Assembly (NCBI GenBank): GCA_018970025.1
Contig: JAGWXF010000014.1
Location: forward strand, 1 to 64,000
Source: Actinomycetales bacterium
Lineage (GTDB): Bacteria; Actinomycetota; Actinomycetes; S36-B12
Direction of reading: 5' to 3'
Length of the DNA stretch: 64,000 nucleotides
In this document: in pieces, positions 15,431 to 22,000 of the stretch
Layout: every line of letters starts with the position of its first letter
How positions within the stretch are numbered: position 1 is the stretch's first letter
Translations under genes and position numbers: made by a program
The notes under the pieces: model-generated
Told to the model about the DNA's origin: nothing
Database searches by the model: none
The model's input: the letters and a program-made list of their open reading frames with translations, nothing else

Positions 15431-16531
15431 GTGGCTGCCGGCGTCTCGTCCTCCCATCCGCTGGATGCCGCCGGCCTGCGGGAGCGCGTCCAGGCGATCG
15501 TCGATCAGGTGCTCGAGCAGGAGTCGTCCGTGCTGGCCCGTGCGGGCGCGGACCTCGTCCCCCTGGCCGGGGCCCTGCGCGCCCTCATGAGCGGGGGCAA
15601 GCGCCTGCGACCGGCCTTCTGCTACTGGGGCTGGCGCGGGGCACTCGCCGGCACCGAGGTCACCTCGGAACTCGATGACGCAGCCATGCGCGCGGCGGCG
15701 TCCCTTGAGTTCCTGCAGGCCTGTGCCCTCATCCACGACGACGTGATGGACGGCTCCGACACCCGGCGAGGGCTTCCAGCGGCTCACCACCACTTCGCCA
15801 CCCTGCACCGCGGCTCGGCCTGGCTGGGGTCCCCGGAGAACTTCGGCATCGGGGCTGCCATCCTGCTGGGCGACCTGTGCCTGTCCTGGGCAGACCAGGT
15901 GCTCATGTCCAGCGGGATGCCGGTCGCGGACCTGATGCGCGGCAAGGCCGTCTACGACGAGATGCGCACCGAGCTCATGGCAGGGCAATACCTCGACCTG
16001 CTCGAGCAGGCACGCGGCGGCGGCTCGGTGGAGCGTGCCCTGCAGGTGGTGCGCTACAAGTCGGCCAAGTACACCATCGAGCGTCCCCTGCACCTGGGCG
16101 CTGCCCTCGCGGGAGCGCCCCCGCAGGTCATGGAGGCGTACACGGCGTACGGCCTGCCCCTGGGCGAGGCCTTCCAGCTGCGCGATGACGTCCTCGGCGT
16201 GTTCGGTGATCCGAGCCAGACCGGCAAGCCAGCGGGCGACGACCTGCGCGAGGGCAAGCGAACGGTCCTGATCGCGATGGCGACGGACGCGGCGAGCCCA
16301 TCCCAGGCCGCCGTCCTGCGAGCGCACCTCGGCGATCCCGCCCTTGACGCGGACGGCGTGGCCGCCCTGCGGGCCATCATCGAGGAGACCGGGGCCCTGG
16401 CCGCGACCGAGCGACTCATCGACGAGCGGCTTTCCCAGGCGCTCCAGGCGGCCGCCAGCCCGGTGATCGCGCCGGAGGCGAGCCAGATCCTGCTCGGCCT
16501 GGCGTATGCGGCGACCCGTCGTACCGTGTGA
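15431..16531 (+). CDS. crtE: Polyprenyl diphosphate synthase (GGPP synthase, IdsA2/CrtE type)
   Basis: A 366-residue all-helical prenyltransferase. The first aspartate-rich motif is HDDVMDGSDTRRG (from residue 102), preceded by 'GGKRLRPAFCYWGW'. The second is QLRDDVLGVFGDP. It condenses IPP with allylic diphosphates to geranylgeranyl diphosphate, the precursor for crtB at 19644. It sits where M. tuberculosis has idsA2 (Rv2173), beside metF and before mptA. It is the first gene of the crtE-crtI-mptA-crtB operon; the crtI start overlaps or closely follows its stop. Confidence 0.9.
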   Translation: MAAGVSSSHPLDAAGLRERVQAIVDQVLEQESSVLARAGADLVPLAGALRALMSGGKRLRPAFCYWGWRGALAGTEVTSELDDAAMRAAASLEFLQACALIHDDVMDGSDTRRGLPAAHHHFATLHRGSAWLGSPENFGIGAAILLGDLCLSWADQVLMSSGMPVADLMRGKAVYDEMRTELMAGQYLDLLEQARGGGSVERALQVVRYKSAKYTIERPLHLGAALAGAPPQVMEAYTAYGLPLGEAFQLRDDVLGVFGDPSQTGKPAGDDLREGKRTVLIAMATDAASPSQAAVLRAHLGDPALDADGVAALRAIIEETGALAATERLIDERLSQALQAAASPVIAPEASQILLGLAYAATRRTV

Positions 16532-16563
16532 CAGGCCAGACGATCGATGAAACGAGGAGGACG

Positions 16564-18126
16564 ATGTCACCGGCCCTGAGGTCACAGCTCGAGCGCTGGC
16601 TGCCAGGAGGCGAGCCCCGCAAGGTGAGCGGGCCAACCGACCACGTGGTCGTCGTGGGCGCAGGCCTGGCTGGCCTATCCGCCGCGATGCGCCTGGCCGG
16701 CGCCGGCCGGCGCGTGACGGTGCTGGAGCGCGAGGACCAGCCCGGCGGCCGGGCGGGCCGGCTATCGGTGCCGACCGCGGACGGCACCTACGAGTTCGAC
16801 ACCGGCCCGACCGTGCTGACCATGCCGGACCTCATCGCAGACTGCTTCGATGCCGTCGGCGAGGAGATGAGCGACTGGCTCGACCTGCAGCCCGTCGCCC
16901 CGCTATACCGGTCCTTCTACCCCGATGGCTCGGTGCTGGACGTGCACGCCGATGTCGAGCAGATGGCCGACGAGATCACCCGGGTGATCGGGCCGGCCGA
17001 GGCAGCCGGATACCGCTCCTACGTGGACTTCGTCTCCAAGCTCTACCGCTACGAGATGAAGAACTTCATCGACCGGAACATCGACTCGCCGCTGGACCTG
17101 CTGACCCCGGACCTGGCCCGGCTCGTCGCCATCGGCGGCTTCCGTCGGCTGGCGCCCAAGGTGCGCCAGTACCTGAAGGACCCCCGCACCGAGCGGGTCT
17201 ACTCGTTCCAGGCGATGTACGCCGGGCTCTCGCCGTACGACGCCCTGGCGATCTATGCGGTGATCGCCTACATGGACTCCGTGGCCGGCGTGTACTTCCC
17301 CAAGGGCGGGATGCATGCACTGCCCGTGGCGATGGCAGCCGCGGCGGCCAAGCATGGCGTGGAGTTCCGCTACGGCACGGAGGTCACGAAGGTGGAGGCC
17401 AGCGGCGGCAGGGCCACCGCGGTCATCACCGCGGACGGCGAGCGCGTCGAGGCCGACGCCGTGGTGCTCAATCCCGACCTCCCGGTGGCATATCGGGATC
17501 TCCTCGGCCAGCAGCCGCTCTCGGTCCGGCGGCTGCGCTACTCCCCCTCCTGCTTCCTGCTGCTGGCCGGCTCGACCGCGTCGTATTCCAAGATCGCTCA
17601 CCACAACATCCACTTCGGCCGAAGCTGGCGGGGAGTCTTCCGCGAGCTCATCGACGAGCAGCGGCTGATGAGCGATCCCAGCATCCTGGTCACGAACCCC
17701 ACGCACTCCGATCCCGGGCTCGCACCGGACGGCAAGCAGGTCTACTACGTCCTGCTGCCGACGCCCAACATGGACGCGGATATCGACTGGCGGAGCGTCG
17801 GCCCGCGGTACCGGGATGAGGCGGTCCGGGTGCTCGAGGAGCGCGGGTACGTCGGATTCGGCGATGCCATCGAGGTCGAGGACGTCACCACGCCCCTGGA
17901 CTGGGAGCTTCGGGGCATGGAGCGAGGGGCGCCGTTCGCGTCGGCGCACTCCTTCCTGCAGACCGGTCCATTCCGCCCGGGCAACCTCTGGGGCGAGAAC
18001 GTGGTGTTCACCGGCTCGGGCACCCAGCCGGGGGTGGGCGTCCCGATGGTCCTGGTCTCCGGCCGCCTGGCCGCGGAGCGCATCACCGGCCGGGATCATG
18101 CCTACCGCTCCCGCGCCATGAGGTAG
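16564..18126 (+). CDS. crtI: Phytoene desaturase (lycopene-forming)
   Basis: A 520-residue CrtI-type FAD enzyme. The N-terminal Rossmann motif is VVVVGAGLAGLSAAMRLA (about residues 28-45), then 'YEFDTGPTVLTMP'. The C-terminal CrtI signature includes 'NVVFTGSGTQPGVGVPMVLVSGRL' near residue 490. It introduces the double bonds that convert phytoene to lycopene. I prefer the ATG at 16564, which has AGGAGG three bases upstream. A GTG at 16528 overlapping the crtE stop is an alternative. The gene lies between crtE and mptA. Confidence 0.9.
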   Translation: MSPALRSQLERWLPGGEPRKVSGPTDHVVVVGAGLAGLSAAMRLAGAGRRVTVLEREDQPGGRAGRLSVPTADGTYEFDTGPTVLTMPDLIADCFDAVGEEMSDWLDLQPVAPLYRSFYPDGSVLDVHADVEQMADEITRVIGPAEAAGYRSYVDFVSKLYRYEMKNFIDRNIDSPLDLLTPDLARLVAIGGFRRLAPKVRQYLKDPRTERVYSFQAMYAGLSPYDALAIYAVIAYMDSVAGVYFPKGGMHALPVAMAAAAAKHGVEFRYGTEVTKVEASGGRATAVITADGERVEADAVVLNPDLPVAYRDLLGQQPLSVRRLRYSPSCFLLLAGSTASYSKIAHHNIHFGRSWRGVFRELIDEQRLMSDPSILVTNPTHSDPGLAPDGKQVYYVLLPTPNMDADIDWRSVGPRYRDEAVRVLEERGYVGFGDAIEVEDVTTPLDWELRGMERGAPFASAHSFLQTGPFRPGNLWGENVVFTGSGTQPGVGVPMVLVSGRLAAERITGRDHAYRSRAMR

Positions 18127-18147
18127 GCACCGCCGTGCACCTGGCCC

Positions 18148-19647
18148 ATGACTGATCGGCCGTCCGCCGGCGATCGGCTGCGCGACCTGCAGGGCCGTGC
18201 CTGGCTGCGCTTTGGGCTTCCCGGCATGGCCGGCAGCGCCCTGATCGCCGTCGGCGCGCTCGGCATCGGCTGGCTGCCGCTGGACACCGAGCTGCTCGGG
18301 GCTCCGGTCGTGGAGGCGCTGCGCGGCTCGCTGACCGGCAGCCTGGTGGCTCGCAGCCTGGTATTCGTCGGGCTCGCGGTGCTGCTGCAGGCCTGGCTCC
18401 TGCTGGGAACGCACGTCCTCGGGGCCGGCGTCCCCCTGCGATCCCTGCAGGCCGTTCTCGCGCTGTGGGCAGCGCCCCTGCTGCTGGCACCGCCCCTGTT
18501 CAGCCGGGATGTGTACTCCTACTACGTGCAGGGACGCCTGATGGACTCGGGCTCGGATCCGACCACCATGGGCGTGGCGGGCATCCCTGGCTGGTTCCAG
18601 GCCGGCGCTGATCCGATGTGGGCCGAGGCGCCCACGCCCTACGGCCCCGGGTGGCTGCTGATCGAGCAGGGCATCGCCTCCTTCGCCCACCCCAACGCCT
18701 ACCTGGCCGGGGTGCTGTTCCGCCTGTCGTGCGTCGCCGGGGTGGCGCTGCTCGCCGCGTGCATCCCGGCCCTGGCCGCCCGGCATGGAGTCGACCCCGG
18801 GACGGCAGCCTGGCTGGGCGTGCTCAACCCGCTCATCCAGATGCACTTCGTCTCCGGGGCTCACAACGATGCCCTCATGGCCGGGCTGCTGGCAGCGGCC
18901 TTCTGGCTGGCGACCTGCAATCGATGCCTGTGGGCAGCGGTCCTCGTCGGCGGCGCCATCGCGATCAAGCCGATCGCCGTGCTCGCACTGCCGTTCATCG
19001 GCCTGCTGTGGGCTGGCCATGGGGCCGGCTGGGGCGCCCGGATCCGGGCGTGGCTCCTGGCCACGCTGGCTGCGGCAAGCACCCTGGCCTGCCTGTTCCT
19101 CGTTGCCGACGCCGGCACGGGCGTGCTCAGCGCTGCCTTCGGCACCCCATCGGGCGTGCTGACCTGGCTGTCCCCCCCGACCGCGATCGGCCAGGCACTG
19201 GGATACCTCACCTCCCTGGCCGGACTCACCGCCGATGCCAGCCCCGTCGTGGCCGTCGTGCGTGGGGTGGCGCTGCTCGCAGCCGTGGCCATCATCGGAT
19301 GGCTCATCCTGACACCGGATCGCCGAGCACCCCTGCGAGGTGCCGCGATGGCGCTCGGCGTCATCGTGGTGCTCGGCCCGGTGATCCAGCCGTGGTACCT
19401 GCTGTGGTTCCTGCCGCTGTTCGCTGCCGCCGGACTGAGCACGAACGAGCGCCGCGCAGCCGTCCTGCTCACCGCCGCGTTCACGGTGCACGGCATGGTG
19501 GAGAGCAGCACGACCTCGGACAACTTCCTGGACATCACCGACGGGATCACCTTCGTGATCGCGATTGCCATCGTGGCCCTCGTCCTGTTCGCCTCCCCCC
19601 GCGAGCGCGGGCTCATCCTCGGCGACAGTGGCAGGATGCGCGTATGA
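18148..19647 (+). CDS. mptA: Polyprenol-phosphomannose-dependent alpha-1,6-mannosyltransferase (MptA/B family)
   Basis: A 499-residue GT-C membrane enzyme with about 12 helices. The first extracytoplasmic region holds 'LFSRDVYSYYVQGRLMDSG' (about residues 115-133) with the DxY-type acidic motif, followed by 'APTPYGPGWLLIEQG'. MptA elongates the mannan backbone of lipomannan from polyprenol-phosphate mannose. The position after a polyprenyl synthase matches Rv2173-Rv2174 in M. tuberculosis. It is embedded in the carotenoid operon, 21 bases after crtI and with ATGA overlap to crtB. MptB is an equally possible paralogue on sequence alone. Confidence 0.8.
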   Translation: MTDRPSAGDRLRDLQGRAWLRFGLPGMAGSALIAVGALGIGWLPLDTELLGAPVVEALRGSLTGSLVARSLVFVGLAVLLQAWLLLGTHVLGAGVPLRSLQAVLALWAAPLLLAPPLFSRDVYSYYVQGRLMDSGSDPTTMGVAGIPGWFQAGADPMWAEAPTPYGPGWLLIEQGIASFAHPNAYLAGVLFRLSCVAGVALLAACIPALAARHGVDPGTAAWLGVLNPLIQMHFVSGAHNDALMAGLLAAAFWLATCNRCLWAAVLVGGAIAIKPIAVLALPFIGLLWAGHGAGWGARIRAWLLATLAAASTLACLFLVADAGTGVLSAAFGTPSGVLTWLSPPTAIGQALGYLTSLAGLTADASPVVAVVRGVALLAAVAIIGWLILTPDRRAPLRGAAMALGVIVVLGPVIQPWYLLWFLPLFAAAGLSTNERRAAVLLTAAFTVHGMVESSTTSDNFLDITDGITFVIAIAIVALVLFASPRERGLILGDSGRMRV

Positions 19648-20582
19648 GCAGCCGCGACCTCGATGCTGCGGGCATCACGGATCCGGCGATGCGGGCGTCC
19701 TACGAGCGGTGCCGCCAGCTGAACGCCGCGCACGGCAAGACCTACTACCTCGCAACCCTGCTGCTCCCCCCTGCCAAGCGGCCGTATGTCCATGCCCTCT
19801 ACGGGTTCGCCCGATACGCCGACGAGATCGTCGATGACCTGGCCTCCACACTCACCGACGACCAGAAGGCCGCCTGGCTGGACGACTGGGGCAATCGATT
19901 CCTCGATGACCTCGAGCGCGGATCCTCCGCAGACGGGGTCTGCATGGCCGTCGTCGACACCGTCCGCACGTGGGGCATCCCGAGGGAGCACTTCACGGCC
20001 TTCCTGCACTCAATGCGCATGGACCTGACTGTCACCGAGTACCCCACCTACGGGGCGCTCCATGAGTACGTGTACGGGTCGGCGGCCGTCATCGGCCTGC
20101 AGATGGTGCCGATCCTGGAGCCCAGCGCACCCGAGGCCTACGACCGCGCGATGGAACTCGGCATCGCCTTCCAGCTGGCGAACTTCATCCGCGATGTCGG
20201 CGAGGACCTCGAGCGCGGCCGGGTGTACCTGCCCCTGGACGAGCTCGCCGTATTCGGCGTGACGCGGGATGACCTCCAGGAGCGCATCGCCACCCCCGCG
20301 ATCAAGCAGGCCCTGGCATTCCAGGTCGCGCGGGTACGAGACCTGCAGGAGCGCTCAAAGGACGGCGTCGGCATGCTGCACCCGTCCTCACGTGACTGCA
20401 TCGAGGCCGCCCGGGTGCTGTACTGCGGGATCGTCGACCAAGTCGAGGCCAATGACTACGAGGTCTTCGCCCGCAGGGCCACGGTTCCGATGTCGCAGCG
20501 CCTGCGCGTCGCCCTCCCGGCCTGGCGGCGCGCCAGGCGAGCCCGCCGCGTCTACGGCTCAGGCTTCGTCCGGCCCTCCTGA
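19644..20582 (+). CDS. crtB: Phytoene synthase
   Basis: A 312-residue squalene/phytoene-synthase fold. The two Mg-binding aspartate motifs are YADEIVDD (about residues 53-60) and NFIRDVGED (about 178-186), with 'YLPLDELAVFGV' following. It joins two GGPP molecules head to head. The start is an ATGA overlap with mptA, so the four genes from crtE onward should be one transcript. The last codons lie in a 33-base tandem repeat and overlap by 31 bases the convergent lycopene-cyclase gene. Confidence 0.92.
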   Translation: MSSRDLDAAGITDPAMRASYERCRQLNAAHGKTYYLATLLLPPAKRPYVHALYGFARYADEIVDDLASTLTDDQKAAWLDDWGNRFLDDLERGSSADGVCMAVVDTVRTWGIPREHFTAFLHSMRMDLTVTEYPTYGALHEYVYGSAAVIGLQMVPILEPSAPEAYDRAMELGIAFQLANFIRDVGEDLERGRVYLPLDELAVFGVTRDDLQERIATPAIKQALAFQVARVRDLQERSKDGVGMLHPSSRDCIEAARVLYCGIVDQVEANDYEVFARRATVPMSQRLRVALPAWRRARRARRVYGSGFVRPS

Positions 20583-21007
20583 TCGGGGCCGGACGCCTTC
20601 GTCCGCCCCTCCTGATCCAGCCCGGACGCCTTCGTCCGCCATATCGGAGGCCCGGACACGGGCGTGCGCTGGATGCCGCGCCGGCCGAGCCAGATCCATT
20701 CGGAGATCGACAGCAGGATCAGCGCGAAGCCGAACAGCAGGTCCTCCACCGGAGCGAACGCCAGCCTGCCGTCCCCGATGAAGGGCGGAGGCCCTGACGA
20801 CGGCGACGTGCCCCCGATGATGGCATCGCCGTCGTACCGGACGATCCCGAAGCCGGTGAACATGCCGTTGCTGATGAGCTGGAAGACGAAGATGATCGCG
20901 TACGACGCCCAGAACACCCGTCGCAGCACCATTCGGGTGCGCAGCAGCCACAGGTCGACGGCCACCACGGCCAGCACGCTCAGGATCGCCAGCTGGGTGT
21001 ACGTCAT
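20552..21007 (-). CDS. Lycopene cyclase subunit, CrtYd-like
   Basis: A 151-residue membrane protein, one half of a heterodimeric actinobacterial lycopene cyclase. The conserved acidic motif is PVEDLLFGFALI (about residues 86-97), with three or four helices. It follows its partner with an ATGA overlap. The tail after residue 120 is not domain-like: it repeats 'RTKASG(L/P)DQEG', encoded by the 33-base tandem repeat shared with the end of crtB. Cyclisation to beta-type rings is inferred; the related CrtYe/Yf proteins cyclise C50 carotenoids, but no lycopene elongase is in the window. Confidence 0.8.
   Translation of the reverse strand: MTYTQLAILSVLAVVAVDLWLLRTRMVLRRVFWASYAIIFVFQLISNGMFTGFGIVRYDGDAIIGGTSPSSGPPPFIGDGRLAFAPVEDLLFGFALILLSISEWIWLGRRGIQRTPVSGPPIWRTKASGLDQEGRTKASGPDQEGRTKPEP
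20562..20640. repeat. 33-base tandem repeat at the crtB/crtYd convergent ends (2.4 copies)
   Basis: Units at 20562-20594 and 20595-20627 plus 13 bases at 20628-20640. The crtB stop lies in unit one; the cyclase C-terminal codons run through all units on the other strand. Confidence 0.9.
20591..20637. terminator. Two hairpins (GGACG-CCTT-CGTCC) between convergent genes
   Basis: Perfect five-base-pair stems with four-base loops at 20591-20604 and 20624-20637, one per repeat unit. They could end transcription in either direction. There is no T-tract, so this is tentative. Confidence 0.3.
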
Positions 21008-21354
21008 GGAGCCCCGCCCGGATCGGCTGTCTCGTCCCCGCAGGACCAGCCGCGCACCGAGCGCACGGCCTCGATCGTCAGGATCGACGCGAGCGGGATC
21101 ACCAGGAAGAACAGCAGCTCGTCGACCGGCACATCACCGGGCAGGTGCCACCCGAGGATCCGGTCCGGATCGAACCACCAGTGGCCCTGGCTGATCGCGT
21201 ACACGTCCCACGCGATGAACAGCGCGACCGGCAGGATCCACGACAGCATCAGCCTGCGCCAACGGATGAGCACGCGGGTGCGCAGCACGACCTCCAGCCA
21301 CAGGCAGCCGGCCAGCACGAACAGCAGCACGCCGACGTAGCCGAACCGGGCCAT
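21004..21354 (-). CDS. Lycopene cyclase subunit, CrtYc-like
   Basis: A 116-residue membrane protein with three helices, the other half of the split cyclase. The conserved motif is PVDELLFFLVIPLASILTIE (about residues 77-96), matching the PxE/D-x-x-FF pattern of CrtYc. Its ATG lies six bases from TAGCGT and only 22 bases from the divergent GTG of the NadR-like gene. It is first in a two-gene operon with the CrtYd-like subunit. Confidence 0.8.
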   Translation of the reverse strand: MARFGYVGVLLFVLAGCLWLEVVLRTRVLIRWRRLMLSWILPVALFIAWDVYAISQGHWWFDPDRILGWHLPGDVPVDELLFFLVIPLASILTIEAVRSVRGWSCGDETADPGGAP

Positions 21355-21360
21355 GATCCA

Positions 21361-21370
21361 ACGCTAGCCT
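21361..21370. promoter_or_regulatory. Overlapping divergent -10 hexamers (crtYc / NadR-like)
   Basis: The ten bases ACGCTAGCCT hold TAGCGT on the minus strand (21361-21366) and TAGCCT on the plus strand (21365-21370). Each is exactly six bases from its start codon (ATG at 21354, GTG at 21377), and the two hexamers share two bases. Confidence 0.65.
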
Positions 21371-21376
21371 GCTCGC

Positions 21377-21991
21377 GTGCCCGCCTCGCCTGAACGCCGG
21401 CTGACGGTGATCCGTATCGGGCTGATGGGCGGTGAGTGCACCGGCAAGTCGACGCTCGCCGCCGATCTCGCGGATGAACTCCGCAGGGTGCTGGGCTGTA
21501 CTGTGCACGTCGTACCCGAGGCCCTGCGCGCATTCGTCGCCAGCCACGGCAGGCCACCGCTGGCGGAAGACCAGCCCGGCATCATGGGCGACCAGCGCAC
21601 CGCAGAGGATCGCCTCGCTCAGTCGGGAGGCGTGGTGATCGGCGACCCGGCCACGATGATGACGGCGGTCTACTCGGCCCTGTACTTCGACGACCCAGGA
21701 CTCCTCGTGCAGGCTGCAGCAGATGCAGGCCGCTACGACCTGCTGCTCTGGTGCCGGCCGGATCTTCCCTGGCGGGCCGAGCCGGGCCAGCGGGACGGTC
21801 CCGACTACCGGGAGCGTGCAGATGACCTCATTGCCAGGGCCATCCAGCCCGGGGAGTGGCTTTCGAACGGCCGCCTGCACGAGATCGCCGGCAGCCGGCG
21901 GGAGCGAGTGGCGCAGGCCGTGACGCATGCCATCGCGGTGTCGCAGGACTTGGGCGCGTGGCGCGATCAAGCCACGGTCCGTCGAACCTAG
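21377..21991 (+). CDS. P-loop kinase, NadR-like (AAA_28)
   Basis: A 204-residue nucleotide-binding protein with Walker A GGECTGKST (about residues 18-26). A 'VIGDPATMMTAVYSALYFDD' segment resembles the ribosylnicotinamide-kinase half of NadR, and 'YDLLLWCRPDLPW' resembles its Walker-B side. It probably phosphorylates a ribonucleoside such as nicotinamide riboside; the nucleotidyl-transferase domain of NadR is absent. The GTG start is leaderless, divergent from crtYc. Its TAG stop is part of the -10 hexamer of the following kinase gene. Confidence 0.7.
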   Translation: MPASPERRLTVIRIGLMGGECTGKSTLAADLADELRRVLGCTVHVVPEALRAFVASHGRPPLAEDQPGIMGDQRTAEDRLAQSGGVVIGDPATMMTAVYSALYFDDPGLLVQAAADAGRYDLLLWCRPDLPWRAEPGQRDGPDYRERADDLIARAIQPGEWLSNGRLHEIAGSRRERVAQAVTHAIAVSQDLGAWRDQATVRRT

Positions 21992-21994
21992 ACT
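21989..21994 (+). promoter_or_regulatory. Leaderless -10 (TAGACT) for the PASTA kinase
   Basis: TAGACT then CCCAGG then GTG at 22001. Its first three bases are the stop codon of the upstream gene. Confidence 0.6.
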
Positions 21995-22000
21995 CCCAGG

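Noticed and set aside
15317-16636. 439-codon minus-strand frame opposite crtE
   Set aside because: No recognisable motif, and it runs through the repeat array and the crtE coding sequence.
16903-19491. 862-codon open frame on the minus strand
   Set aside because: It is antisense to crtI and mptA, is rich in Gln/Arg/Gly/His with no domain, and is a normal by-product of high-GC codon bias.
10913-21354. Carotenoid genes as retinal supply for a rhodopsin
   Set aside because: No rhodopsin or beta-carotene cleavage oxygenase gene is present in the window.
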